Positions 35,547 through 44,759 of a stretch of 64,000 bases of DNA are shown here, one piece after another. The stretch spans positions 1 to 64,000 of the forward strand of contig CAKRYD010000010.1 of NCBI GenBank assembly GCA_934426255.1. The letters are read 5' to 3'. This DNA comes from an uncultured Bacteroidaceae bacterium. Its GTDB lineage: Bacteria; Bacteroidota; Bacteroidia; Bacteroidales; Bacteroidaceae. A model generated the notes under the pieces. It worked only from the letters and a program-made list of their open reading frames with translations. It was not told the origin of the DNA and searched no databases. Numbering within the stretch: the stretch's first letter is position 1; each line of letters opens with the position of its first letter. The translations under genes were made by a program, and so were the position numbers.

Positions 35547-36776
35547 ATGATAATTAAAGAGTACAACAAGATGAAGGGAACAGTAAAAAGACTATTACCT
35601 GTGTTTATGTTGGCAGTGAGCGCGACCGTAGTTTCTTCTTGTGGAAACAAAGGGGGAGGGCTGCCTCAGTCTAATGAGTATCCTGTGATGACAATCCAAG
35701 CAGGAAGTGCAGAAATGAGCAGCTCGTATCCGGCGACAATACGTGGAAAGCAGGATATTGAGATTAGACCAAAAATATCGGGTTTTATAACCAAGCTTTG
35801 TGTAGATGAGGGCTCTGTGGTTCATCGCGGCCAAGTGCTGTTTACGATTGACAATGTACAGTATCGTGCGGCATTGAATCAAGCAAAAGCGTCTTTGAAT
35901 TCTGCAAAATCGGCTTTGGCTACGGCAGAATTGACATACAACAATAAGGTGGAGCTGCATAAGCAGAATATCATTGGAGACTATGATTTGCAGACAGCTC
36001 AAAACAACTTCGCAACGGCTAAGGCTGCAGTGGCACAAGCCGAAGCAGCAGTCGTTTCAGCTCGCGATAATTTGTCGTATTGCAACGTTACAAGTCCGAG
36101 TAACGGAGTTGTAGGTAGTATTCCTTATCGTGTGGGTAGCTTGGTTAATTCATCAATGGCAACACCATTGACAGTGGTTTCCAACATTGAAGAGATGTAT
36201 GTTTATTTTTCCATGAACGAGAAACAGATTATGGAATTATCACGCGAGATGGAAGGGAAAAAACTTACAGAGGCTTTTCCTGAAGTTCAATTGCAGTTGG
36301 CAGATGGTTCCATTTATGCTTATCCCGGACATGTTTCCACGATTAGCGGTGTAATTGATGAAAAGACCGGTTCAGTGAGTGTCCGTGCCGATTTTACTAA
36401 TCCCGATCACTTGCTTCGTTCTGGCGGACAAGGTGCGATAGTCATTAAGCATAAAGCAGATGGCGCCATTATTATACCGCAAAGTGCTACTTCGGAAGTG
36501 CAAGACAAAGTCTTTGTTTATGTAGTAGGTAAGGACAATAAGGTGAAATATACTTCAATAGAAGTAGAACCACAGAATGACGGGCAGAATTATATTGTTA
36601 CCAAGGGGCTTGGTGTTGGTGACCGTTTAGTAACGAAGGGCATAACCAAACTGACCGATGGCGCGGAAATCAAACCTATCACAGAAGCTCAGTATGAAAA
36701 GAACATTGCCGATGCTCAAAAGTTGGGCTCGATACAAGGCAATTATAAAGAGATGAAGAAGGCTTACAGCAAGTAA
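35547..36776 (+). CDS. RND efflux periplasmic adaptor lipoprotein
   Basis: 409 residues, or 401 from the ATG at 35571. The second start gives MKGTVKRLLPVFMLAVSATVVSSC, a tidy lipoprotein signal, and may be the true one. Adaptor layout: beta-barrel and lipoyl halves (IRPKISGFITKLCVDEGSVVHRGQVLF and VTSPSNGVVGSIPYRVGSLV) surround a long helical hairpin rich in Ala/Gln (about 100-165). It joins the inner-membrane pump to the outer-membrane channel encoded next. The drug or lipid substrate is unknown. Confidence 0.92.
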   Translation: MIIKEYNKMKGTVKRLLPVFMLAVSATVVSSCGNKGGGLPQSNEYPVMTIQAGSAEMSSSYPATIRGKQDIEIRPKISGFITKLCVDEGSVVHRGQVLFTIDNVQYRAALNQAKASLNSAKSALATAELTYNNKVELHKQNIIGDYDLQTAQNNFATAKAAVAQAEAAVVSARDNLSYCNVTSPSNGVVGSIPYRVGSLVNSSMATPLTVVSNIEEMYVYFSMNEKQIMELSREMEGKKLTEAFPEVQLQLADGSIYAYPGHVSTISGVIDEKTGSVSVRADFTNPDHLLRSGGQGAIVIKHKADGAIIIPQSATSEVQDKVFVYVVGKDNKVKYTSIEVEPQNDGQNYIVTKGLGVGDRLVTKGITKLTDGAEIKPITEAQYEKNIADAQKLGSIQGNYKEMKKAYSK

Positions 36777-36852
36777 TTCTTCCATATTAAAGTAAAGACT
36801 TTCTGTCTATGTGGGCTGGTGAGTCTTGAGTATAATTTAAATAGATGAATAT

Positions 36853-39800
36853 ATGACATTTACGAACTTTATAAAGCGCCCGGTACTCTCAACGGTCATA
36901 TCTATCTTAATTGTGATTTTGGGTTTTATCGGTTTGGTTACATTGCCAATTGAGCAGTATCCGAATATTGCGCCACCAACGATATCAGTGCGTACGACCT
37001 ATACGGGTGCAGATGCTCGCACTGTAGAGAATTCTGTGTTGGCTCCTTTGGAGGAAAGCATAAACGGAGTGGAAGGTATGACATACATGACTTCTTCTGC
37101 CGATAATTCAGGCTCTGCGAGTATAACAGTATTCTTTAAGCAAGATATAAATCCTGATATGGCTGCGGTGAACGTACAGAACCGCGTGCAGCAGGCACAG
37201 TCGTTGCTCCCGGCCGAAGTGACGCGTGTAGGTGTTACAGTAACCAAACGTCAATCGTCACAAGTGATAATGTTCTCATTGACATCAAGTGACGGACGTT
37301 ACGATGACGAATTTCTGACAAACTACGCAAAGATTAATGTGATTCCTGCTTTGCAGCGTGTTCAGGGTGTAGGTGATGTGAATAGTCCAGGTATGAAGAC
37401 TTATTCGATGCGAATATGGCTCAAACCGGAAGTGATGAAACAATATGGCTTGATGCCTTCTGACATTTCGGCAGCTCTTGGCGAACAGAATATAGAGGCC
37501 GCTCCAGGTTCTTTTGGAGAACAAAGCAAAGATGTTGCCTACCAATACACAATGCGCTATAAGGGCCGCTTGAAGACAGCGGAGGAGTTTGGTAATATTA
37601 TTCTAACCAGCACAACCACAGGCCAGACTTTGAAACTGAAAGATGTTGCGCAGATTGAATTGGGAGGATTGGAATATTCAGTGTCCATGCGGAATAACAA
37701 CCAACCTTCTGTCATGGCAATGGTTCAGCAGATTGCAGGTTCAAATGCCAATGAGATTGCAAAAGGGTGCAAGGCTGTTATTGAAGAACAGGCCAAGAAC
37801 TTTCCTCCCGGTGTAGAATGCAAAATTGAATATGATGTTACAGACTTTTTGTATGCAAGTATTGAAGAAGTTGTCAAGACTTTGATAATTACATTGATTC
37901 TTGTATTCTTTGTAGTATATGTCTTTTTGCAGGATATGCGGTCGACAATGATTCCGTTGATAGCAGTTCCAGTTTCATTGTTGGGTACTTTCTTCTTCTT
38001 GAAGGTGTTTGGTTTTTCCATAAACTTGCTAACATTGTCAGCCTTGCTTTTGGCAATCGCCATTGTGGTCGACGATGCCATAGTTGTAGTGGAAGCTGTA
38101 CATGCCAAGCTTGATCAAGGGTATAAGAGTGCGCTTACTGCCTCTATCGATGCCATGAACGAGATATCGGGTGCCATTATCTCTATAACATTGGTGATGG
38201 CTTCTGTGTTTATTCCTGTATCTTTCATTGGAGGAACATCAGGAACATTCTATAAGGAGTTCGGTGTAACAATGGCTGTATCAATATTTATTTCAGCCCT
38301 GAATGCACTTACCCTCTCGCCTGCGCTATGTGCCATATTCTTGAAACCGCGGAATGAGGACGGTACTGAGCGTAAAATGAGCCGAGTTGACCGCTTCCAT
38401 GCAGCATTTAATGTAGCGTTCGAGAAAACTGTTGTAAAATATAAGAACAGTGTTGAAAAGTGTATCAAACGTCCTGTTCTTATTGCTCTTTCGGTTGTTG
38501 TAGGTATTGTGGTTCTGGTCGTAACGATGGCAACAACAAAGACCGGATTGGTTCCTGACGAAGATACCGGAACGTTGTTCTGCACTATTTCAATGCCACC
38601 GGCAACCAGCCAAGCCCGTACTCAGCAAGTTATTGACCAGGTGGATTCCATGTTAGCTGCCAATCCGGCTATCATGACTCGTGAACAGTTGGTTGGTTAC
38701 AACTTTTTGGCAGGTCAGGGCTCTGACCAGGCAACGTTCATTATCAAATTGAAGCCGTTTAGTGAACGTAATATGGGACAAAGTGCAAAAGCTGTTTTGG
38801 GAATGATTTATTTACAGACTTCCAAAATAAAAGATGCACAGATATTAGCGTTTGCTCCTCCTATGATTTCTGGTTTCTCGGCAACCAATGCCTTGACACT
38901 TTCTATGCAGGATAAGACAGGTGGAGATTTGAACAAATTCTTCAAAGTGACCAAGGATTTCTTGGCAGAGTTGAATAAGCGTCCTGAAATACAGACTGCC
39001 ATGACGTCTTACAATCCCAATTATCCGCAATATATGATTGATGTCGATGTGGCAAAATGTAAGCAGGCCGGCATCGCTCCTTCGACTGTGCTTACTACTT
39101 TGCAAGGTTATTATGGTGGGTTGTATGCATCAAACTTCAATTCATATGGCAAGTTATATCGTGTCATGATACAGGGAGATGTGGCAAGTCGTATGCGTCC
39201 TGAAGGCTTGAACAATATATATGTACGCACGTCGTCAGGCATGGCTCCGGTTAATGAGTTCTGTACATTGCACCGTGTATACGGCCCTTCCAATATCAAT
39301 CGCTTTAACTTGTTTACAAGTATCAGTTTGAACGTTACGCCTAATACCGGTTATGCTTCGGGTGATGCCATTAAGGCTATTGCAGAAGTGGCGAAAACAT
39401 CTCTGCCGGCCGGATATGGTTATGAGTATTCGGGGCTTACTCGTGAGGAACAACAGGCAAGTAATACGACGGCTTTGATTTTTATCCTTTGTATTGTCTT
39501 TGTATATCTGATTTTAAGTGCGCAGTACGAAAGCTATCTGTTGCCTTTCTCAGTTATTCTTTCTATACCTTTCGGATTGGCCGGAGCATTCTTGTTTACT
39601 CAGCTTTTCGGACACAGCAATGACATTTATATGCAGATCTCATTGATTATGTTGATAGGTCTATTAGCGAAAAATGCTATTTTGATTGTTCAGTTTGCGT
39701 TGGAACGCCGTCAAACAGGTATGGCCATTAAGTATAGTGCTATATTGGGAGCCGGTGCCCGTCTGCGTCCTATTCTTATGACTTCGCTTGCAATGGTTAT

Positions 39801-40068
39801 TGGCTTGCTGCCTATGATGTTTGCCATGGGTGTCGGTGCCAACGGTAACCGGACCTTAGGTGCAGCTGCCGTAGGTGGTATGTTGATAGGTATGATATGC
39901 CAGATATTTGTTGTTCCGGCGTTATTCGTATTCTTCCAGTACTTGCAGGAAAAGATCAAGCCCTTGAAATTCGTAGGTCTTATTACCGGCGATAATGACA
40001 GTGAATTGAAGCAATACACTTGTCCTATTGATGTGAAATCCTTAAGCGACAAAACAGAGAAAAAATGA
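36853..40068 (+). CDS. RND multidrug efflux pump (AcrB/HAE1 family)
   Basis: 1071 residues, full length for the HAE1 family. N-terminal FIKRPVLSTVISILIVILGFIGL; proton-relay segment LLLAIAIVVDDAIVVVEAV in TM4 with adjacent Asp residues; the second half repeats the fold (SAQYESYLLPFSVILSIPFGLAGA, LIGLLAKNAILIVQFALE). Two large periplasmic loops carry the porter domains. It exports toxic compounds by proton antiport. The stop overlaps the outer-membrane factor start (ATGA). Confidence 0.96.
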   Translation: MTFTNFIKRPVLSTVISILIVILGFIGLVTLPIEQYPNIAPPTISVRTTYTGADARTVENSVLAPLEESINGVEGMTYMTSSADNSGSASITVFFKQDINPDMAAVNVQNRVQQAQSLLPAEVTRVGVTVTKRQSSQVIMFSLTSSDGRYDDEFLTNYAKINVIPALQRVQGVGDVNSPGMKTYSMRIWLKPEVMKQYGLMPSDISAALGEQNIEAAPGSFGEQSKDVAYQYTMRYKGRLKTAEEFGNIILTSTTTGQTLKLKDVAQIELGGLEYSVSMRNNNQPSVMAMVQQIAGSNANEIAKGCKAVIEEQAKNFPPGVECKIEYDVTDFLYASIEEVVKTLIITLILVFFVVYVFLQDMRSTMIPLIAVPVSLLGTFFFLKVFGFSINLLTLSALLLAIAIVVDDAIVVVEAVHAKLDQGYKSALTASIDAMNEISGAIISITLVMASVFIPVSFIGGTSGTFYKEFGVTMAVSIFISALNALTLSPALCAIFLKPRNEDGTERKMSRVDRFHAAFNVAFEKTVVKYKNSVEKCIKRPVLIALSVVVGIVVLVVTMATTKTGLVPDEDTGTLFCTISMPPATSQARTQQVIDQVDSMLAANPAIMTREQLVGYNFLAGQGSDQATFIIKLKPFSERNMGQSAKAVLGMIYLQTSKIKDAQILAFAPPMISGFSATNALTLSMQDKTGGDLNKFFKVTKDFLAELNKRPEIQTAMTSYNPNYPQYMIDVDVAKCKQAGIAPSTVLTTLQGYYGGLYASNFNSYGKLYRVMIQGDVASRMRPEGLNNIYVRTSSGMAPVNEFCTLHRVYGPSNINRFNLFTSISLNVTPNTGYASGDAIKAIAEVAKTSLPAGYGYEYSGLTREEQQASNTTALIFILCIVFVYLILSAQYESYLLPFSVILSIPFGLAGAFLFTQLFGHSNDIYMQISLIMLIGLLAKNAILIVQFALERRQTGMAIKYSAILGAGARLRPILMTSLAMVIGLLPMMFAMGVGANGNRTLGAAAVGGMLIGMICQIFVVPALFVFFQYLQEKIKPLKFVGLITGDNDSELKQYTCPIDVKSLSDKTEKK

Positions 40069-41450
40069 AGAAAACAATATATCCAATGCTCTTCTGCTTA
40101 GTTTTCTTAGGTAGTTGTGGCATATATAATAAATATGAGCGTCCTGAAGTGAAGACCGACGGATTGTTTCGTGATACGGCAGATTTGAATCGTAGCTTGG
40201 CCTCTACCGATACTTTTTCATTAGGAAGTATTCCATGGCGTCAAGTCTTTACTGATGCCAAGTTACAGCAGCTGATAGATTCTGGTTTGAAGAATAACAC
40301 CGATTTGCGCACTGCGGCTTTATCCATAAAGCAGGCAAAGGCAATGCTTGAGGTTGCCAAGCTGGCTTTTGTTCCTTCTTTTACCTTTTCCCCATCTGCA
40401 TCAGTCTCTTCTTGGGACAAGGGAAAGGCAACACAGACCTATTCTCTGCCAATAGAGGCCGGATGGACCGTTGATTTGTTTGGTTCTTTGCTTAATGTCA
40501 AGCGTGCCCAACAGGCTGTGCTGCTTCAAAGCGAAGATTACCGGCGAGCTGTCCAATCAGGCATAGTTGCCAATATCGCCAACTGCTATTATACATTATT
40601 AATGCTTGATAAGCAACTGGAGATTACTAAGAATTCAGAACAACTGACAAAGCGCACATATGAGATGATGGTTCAGCAAAAGAAATTTGCCGGAGTTGAC
40701 GAATCTGCCGTGCAGTCAGCTAAGGCCAACTATTATTCTGTATTGGCCAGCATCCCTGAGTTGGAGCGTCAAATACGCGAAACAGAGAATTCCCTGTCAT
40801 TGCTCCTTTGTGAGGCTCCGACACGTATTGAGCGCAGTTCATTGGATGTGCAGTCACTGCCTGAAAATCTGAGCGTGGGTGTCGGTGTGCAGCTTTTGGC
40901 TAATCGTCCTGACGTGCATGCCGCCGAAATGAATTTGGCCAAATGCTTTTATAATGTATCGCAGGCTCGTTCGGCTTTCTATCCTAATATAACAATCAGT
41001 GGCTCTGCAGCATGGACTAACAGCGGTGGTGGGGGAATTGTCAATCCCGGCAAGTTGCTGGCTTCGGCTGTAGGTCGTTTGGTGCAGCCTATATTTAAGA
41101 ATGGTCAGCTCGTAGCTCAGCTGAAAGTGGCAAAAGCACAGCAGGAATCGGCCTATCTCGCATGGCAGCAATCTGTTCTTAGTGCGGGGAGTGAGGTGAG
41201 CAACGCTTTGTCTCTTTATAACTCTTCGCAGAAACGCAGTGAGCTGCAGAAGGTGCAAATAGAAAGTCTGCAGCGCAATGTGGATGTGGTCGAGAAACTT
41301 TTTAAGGCCAACAGTAACTACAATTACCTGAATGTCATTAATGCCCAGCAGTCGTTGCTGCAGGCTCAATTGTCCAAGATTGCAGATGACTTCAAGAAGA
41401 TGCAGGCTGTTGTAAATCTTTATTACGCTTTGGGCGGCGGTTCCAAGTAA
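40065..41450 (+). CDS. Outer-membrane efflux lipoprotein (TolC/NodT family)
   Basis: 461 residues. Signal peptide with lipobox FLGSC (Cys about 19), then YNKYERPEVKTDGLFRD and PWRQVFTDAKLQQLIDSGLKNNTDL, the usual NodT start. Two OEP repeats follow, with ANRPDVHAAEMNLAKCFYNVSQARSAFYPNITISGSA at the second. It forms the trimeric outer-membrane duct of the pump. Third gene of the operon. Confidence 0.93.
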   Translation: MKKTIYPMLFCLVFLGSCGIYNKYERPEVKTDGLFRDTADLNRSLASTDTFSLGSIPWRQVFTDAKLQQLIDSGLKNNTDLRTAALSIKQAKAMLEVAKLAFVPSFTFSPSASVSSWDKGKATQTYSLPIEAGWTVDLFGSLLNVKRAQQAVLLQSEDYRRAVQSGIVANIANCYYTLLMLDKQLEITKNSEQLTKRTYEMMVQQKKFAGVDESAVQSAKANYYSVLASIPELERQIRETENSLSLLLCEAPTRIERSSLDVQSLPENLSVGVGVQLLANRPDVHAAEMNLAKCFYNVSQARSAFYPNITISGSAAWTNSGGGGIVNPGKLLASAVGRLVQPIFKNGQLVAQLKVAKAQQESAYLAWQQSVLSAGSEVSNALSLYNSSQKRSELQKVQIESLQRNVDVVEKLFKANSNYNYLNVINAQQSLLQAQLSKIADDFKKMQAVVNLYYALGGGSK

Positions 41451-41476
41451 AACAATGAAAACAAGACAATTTAATC

Positions 41477-42274
41477 ATGGCTAAAAATATTCATCCTCAG
41501 GCATTCGTTGATGCAGCGGCAAAAATAGGCGACAATGTGACCATTATGCCGTTTGCATATGTAGAAGGTGATGTGGTTATCGGAGACGGATGTACCATCT
41601 ATCCTTATGTCAGCATTATGAACGGAACGCGTATGGGCAAGAACAATACCATTTTCCAGGGTACGGTACTTGCTGCGATTCCACAGGATTTTGATTTTAC
41701 AGGTGAAGAGTCTGAATTGCTCATTGGCGACAACAATGTTATTCGCGAAAACGTAGTTGTAAATCGTGCCACGCATGCCGGTGACAAGACTATCATTGGC
41801 AATAACAATTTTATTATGGAAGGTGTTCACATCTCTCATGACACTTGCATCTACAATTATGCGGTAATCGGCTATGGAACCAAGATTGCCGGATGTTGCA
41901 AAATACAGGATCATGCCATTCTGAGCAGCAATGTGATTGCCAATCCCGGTGTGCGCGTAGGGCGTTGCGCTATGGTTCAGAGCGGTTGCCGTTTCAGTCT
42001 TGATGTGCCGCCTTACATTGTTGCCCAGCACAACCCGATTGAGTATGGAGGTGTCAACAGTACTATTCTGACCAATGCCGGCATTGATATAAAGATTCAG
42101 AACCATATTGCCAATGCTTACCGTTTGGTTTTCCATGGTAAAACCAGTTTGGAAGACGGTATCAAGCAGATAGAGGAGCAGGTTCCACCAAGTGCCGAGA
42201 TTGATAATATCATCAAGTTCTTGAAGACAACTGAAATCGGAGTTATCAGTAAGAGTGATTTTACCGACGAATAA
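41477..42274 (+). CDS. LpxA-family UDP-GlcNAc acyltransferase
   Basis: 265 residues: hexapeptide left-handed beta-helix (IHPQAFVDAAAKIGDNVTI...) followed by a helical C-terminus (NAYRLVFHGKTSLEDGIKQIE). GVHISHDTC provides His118 and His121, the latter matching the catalytic His of LpxA; AQHNPIEYGGVN matches the acyl-substrate region. The family transfers a hydroxyacyl chain from ACP to UDP-GlcNAc, the first lipid A step. In Bacteroidetes lpxA normally follows an lpxC-fabZ fusion. None is here, so this may be a second paralogue. It starts 26 bp after the efflux operon, with no visible terminator between. Confidence 0.85.
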   Translation: MAKNIHPQAFVDAAAKIGDNVTIMPFAYVEGDVVIGDGCTIYPYVSIMNGTRMGKNNTIFQGTVLAAIPQDFDFTGEESELLIGDNNVIRENVVVNRATHAGDKTIIGNNNFIMEGVHISHDTCIYNYAVIGYGTKIAGCCKIQDHAILSSNVIANPGVRVGRCAMVQSGCRFSLDVPPYIVAQHNPIEYGGVNSTILTNAGIDIKIQNHIANAYRLVFHGKTSLEDGIKQIEEQVPPSAEIDNIIKFLKTTEIGVISKSDFTDE

Positions 42275-42308
42275 CAGACTTTTTGTTGATAATTTTCATT
42301 GTAATTGC

Positions 42309-42341
42309 GAGGGTGCCTCATTTCGGGGCATCCTCTTTTTT
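42309..42341 (+). terminator. Terminator after lpxA-like gene
   Basis: GAGGGTGCC (42309-42317) pairs with GGCATCCTC (42327-42335, one wobble), followed by six T: a clear intrinsic terminator. Confidence 0.85.
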
Positions 42342-42383
42342 GATTTGTTGCAAAGCCGTGTTGGCTTGCCCTTTTAAGATATG

Positions 42384-42836
42384 TCAGGAAAGTTCTTCAT
42401 AGTCGGGGATTCCGGGCAGGAAGTCATACTTGCGGTGCTCGTAGTCAACGAGGCAGCAGAAGTGGCGCAGTCCGTTGCTTACGATGAGATACCTTACATG
42501 CATAACTTGGTTGTATGCACAGATTTGTGAAAACACTGCTTGCGAAATCCTTACCGACGGTGACTTAAATTCGAGTATCATGCGTGGCCGGTTGTCGCGT
42601 CCGAAAAGCACGCAGTCGCAGCGACGAGCCATGCCGTTTATGTTGAGCGAAATTTCGCTGCCCATCAAGGCGGCTGGGTAGTTCTTGTGCTCGGTCAGGT
42701 AGTGAATGAAGTGCTGGCGTACCCATTCTTCCGGTGTCAGCTCAACAAATCGTTTGCGAAGGATGTCGAAAATCTGCAGATGTCCTTCTGTTTCGATGAT
42801 ATTTGTGTTGAAGGGGGGCAAGTTTATCTGAAACAT
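42384..42836 (-). CDS. Orphan HsdR-N-like PD-(D/E)xK protein
   Basis: 150 residues from the ATG at 42836; a TTG at 42851 would add five residues. A single domain resembling the N-terminal nuclease part of type I restriction subunit R (HSDR_N_2). The core reads CDCVLFGRDNRPRMILEFKSP, giving Asp and the Glu-x-Lys pair of the PD-(D/E)xK fold. LTPEEWVRQHFIHYL is a typical lead-in. No helicase, HsdM or HsdS gene is near, so it is not a restriction system. Function unknown; the neighbours are AMP nucleosidase (divergent) and holA. Confidence 0.82.
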   Translation of the reverse strand: MFQINLPPFNTNIIETEGHLQIFDILRKRFVELTPEEWVRQHFIHYLTEHKNYPAALMGSEISLNINGMARRCDCVLFGRDNRPRMILEFKSPSVRISQAVFSQICAYNQVMHVRYLIVSNGLRHFCCLVDYEHRKYDFLPGIPDYEELS

Positions 42837-42840
42837 TTGG

Positions 42841-42849
42841 TAATTTTGC
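42841..42849 (+). promoter_or_regulatory. -7 element for AMP nucleosidase
   Basis: TAATTTTGC, 45 bp upstream of the chosen ATG at 42894. It overlaps the start region of the divergent HsdR-N-like gene. No good -33 partner was found. Confidence 0.45.
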
Positions 42850-42877
42850 AAGGGGATGGTTTTCGTCCTCTATGTGG

Positions 42878-42908
42878 CAAAAGTAACGAAAATATGATAA
42901 CCAAGCAA
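42878..42908 (-). promoter_or_regulatory. Promoter of the HsdR-N-like gene
   Basis: Minus strand: TTG (42908-42906), 20 nt, TACTTTTG (42885-42878). It reaches into the first codons of the divergent AMP nucleosidase gene. Confidence 0.55.
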
Positions 42909-43670
42909 GAAATAGCGTTGAATTGGCTTGTGAGGTATACGGGAATGTCGCCCGAGGAGATAAGCCCTTATATCCTTCTTACGAATTTCAACCAATATGT
43001 TGATTTGTTTTGCAAAGTCTGCGGATGTCCTCCTGCGGATTACCGCCATAACATGCGTGCAGCGAATGGCAATGGCATTACCATCATCAATTTCGGCATC
43101 GGCAGTCCCAATGCCGCGCTCATCATGGATTTGCTAAGCTCAGTGAGCCCTAAGGCTTGTCTCTTTCTTGGCAAGTGTGGCGGCATTTCACGCAAGACGG
43201 AGCTGGGCGATTTTATCCTGCCCTTGGCAGCCGTGAGGGGCGAGGGTACGAGCAACGACTATTTTCCTCCCGAAGTGCCATCCTTGCCGGCGTTTGTGCT
43301 GGAGCGTGCAGTTTCCACTGTGTTGCGCGACAATCGTCTTGACTATTGGACGGGAAGCGTCTACACCACCAACCGGCGTCTGTGGGAACATGACGATAAA
43401 TTCAAGGATTATCTGAGAACGACGCGTGCCATGGCTGTGGATATGGAGTGTGCCACATTGTTCAGCGTGGGCTTTTACAACCATATTCCCGTAGGAGCCC
43501 TTTTGCTGGTTTCAGACACGCCAATGGTGCCCGAAGGGGTGAAAACCATCAAGAGCGACAATCTGGTTAACCGTCAATATGCCGAACAGCACGTAAGGAT
43601 GGGCGTGGAGTCCTTGCGCACCATTATAGACGCATCAGATACGTTGAAGCATTTAAAGACTGATTGGTAA
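42894..43670 (+). CDS. AMP nucleosidase
   Basis: 258 residues from MITKQEIALNWLVRY. The frame is open back to 42687 but that part lies over the divergent gene and its promoter, so the later ATG is preferred. Nucleoside-phosphorylase-like fold: ITIINFGIGSPNAALIMDLL, CLFLGKCGGISRKTELGDFILP, MAVDMECATLFSVGF (ribose-binding Met-Glu) and LLLVSDTPMVPEGVK (Asp for the base). It splits AMP into adenine and ribose-5-phosphate. The stop overlaps the holA start (TAATG). Confidence 0.9.
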   Translation: MITKQEIALNWLVRYTGMSPEEISPYILLTNFNQYVDLFCKVCGCPPADYRHNMRAANGNGITIINFGIGSPNAALIMDLLSSVSPKACLFLGKCGGISRKTELGDFILPLAAVRGEGTSNDYFPPEVPSLPAFVLERAVSTVLRDNRLDYWTGSVYTTNRRLWEHDDKFKDYLRTTRAMAVDMECATLFSVGFYNHIPVGALLLVSDTPMVPEGVKTIKSDNLVNRQYAEQHVRMGVESLRTIIDASDTLKHLKTDW

Positions 43671-44698
43671 TGGCTTTGTCGCGCACGTCACAACCTACAT
43701 TCGAGGATATAATGCGAGACATATCGCAGAAACGTTTCCAGCCTGTATATCTGCTCATGGGGGCTGAAAACTATTATATCGACCGCATTGTCGAGGCCAT
43801 TGTCGACAATGCACTCACAGAGGACGAGAGGGCTTTCAACTTGATAACCTATTTTGGCATGGATGCCGACATGGGAAGTGTTATCAACAGTGCCAAAAGC
43901 TATCCTATGGGTGCTGCGCATTCTGTGGTGCTGCTCAAGGAGGCACAGCACATGAAAAACCTTGACGACCTGTCTTTTTACCTGCAGCATCCGCAACCTA
44001 CTACGATACTCGTAATCACTTACAAGAACGGTGTGGTGGATCGTCGTAAAAAGTATGTTTCAGCCATACAGTCCCAAGGAATATTGTTTGAGTCGAAAAA
44101 GCCTTCCGAATCGCAGCTTTACGGATGTGTCACAGCCTATGTTGCCCGTCATGGATGCACTATCGATAAGAAATCGGCCAGCATTATTGCCGACTCGGTG
44201 GGGACGGACTTGAGCAGGCTTTATGGCGAGCTTGACAAGCTGATGATAGCTCTGCCGCAAGGCACGACAGGAATCACGCCCCAGATGGTTGAAGACAATA
44301 TCGGCATAAGCAAAGACTACAATTATTTTGAGCTTCAGAATGCCTTGGTAGAGCGCGATGTCTTTAAGGCCAATCAAATTGCCGCCTATTTTGACAAGAA
44401 TCAAAAGGCCAATCCCATCCAGGTGGTGTTGCCAATGCTTTTCCGCTTCTTTTCAAATGCCATGATGGCATACTACTCACCCGACAAGTCGGAGAGGGGG
44501 CTTGCCGCATTCTTGGCCTTGAAGGAATGGCAAGTGCAACGCAATATCCTCCCTGTGATCCGCAACTACAGTGCGCGAAAAGTGCTGATGATTCTGGATG
44601 AAATAAGGGAGACCGATCGTAAATCTAAGGGTATGTATGGCTCTAAAGTGTCTTCGGGCGACCTTTTAAGGTCGTTGATTTTCTACATTCTGCATTAG
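43670..44698 (+). CDS. holA: DNA polymerase III subunit delta
   Basis: 342 residues from ATG 43670. Features of the clamp-loader delta fold: FQPVYLLMGAENYYIDRIVEAI at the N-terminus, TTILVITYKNGVVDRRKKYV, then DLSRLYGELDKLMIAL and a helical collar domain ending LLRSLIFYIL. It opens the sliding clamp together with DnaX, encoded at 29.7 kb. It overlaps AMP nucleosidase by one base, and a strong terminator follows. Confidence 0.9.
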   Translation: MALSRTSQPTFEDIMRDISQKRFQPVYLLMGAENYYIDRIVEAIVDNALTEDERAFNLITYFGMDADMGSVINSAKSYPMGAAHSVVLLKEAQHMKNLDDLSFYLQHPQPTTILVITYKNGVVDRRKKYVSAIQSQGILFESKKPSESQLYGCVTAYVARHGCTIDKKSASIIADSVGTDLSRLYGELDKLMIALPQGTTGITPQMVEDNIGISKDYNYFELQNALVERDVFKANQIAAYFDKNQKANPIQVVLPMLFRFFSNAMMAYYSPDKSERGLAAFLALKEWQVQRNILPVIRNYSARKVLMILDEIRETDRKSKGMYGSKVSSGDLLRSLIFYILH

Positions 44699-44717
44699 TT
44701 TTATTGAAATAATATCT

Positions 44718-44759
44718 AAAAGGCTCTATTTTCTGTGCACAAAAAATAGAGCCTTTTTT
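44718..44759 (+). terminator. Terminator after holA
   Basis: A 15-bp perfect stem (44718-44732 with 44743-44757; core AGGCTCTATTTT), ten-base loop, ending in a T-run. A clear intrinsic terminator; symmetrical A/T flanks could serve both strands. Confidence 0.9.

Noticed and set aside
42384..42836. Restriction-modification system
   Set aside because: Only an HsdR-N-like domain is present; no helicase part, methylase or specificity gene is nearby.
42687..42893. Upstream extension of AMP nucleosidase
   Set aside because: It runs antisense over the HsdR-N-like gene and its promoter; the conserved start is at 42894.
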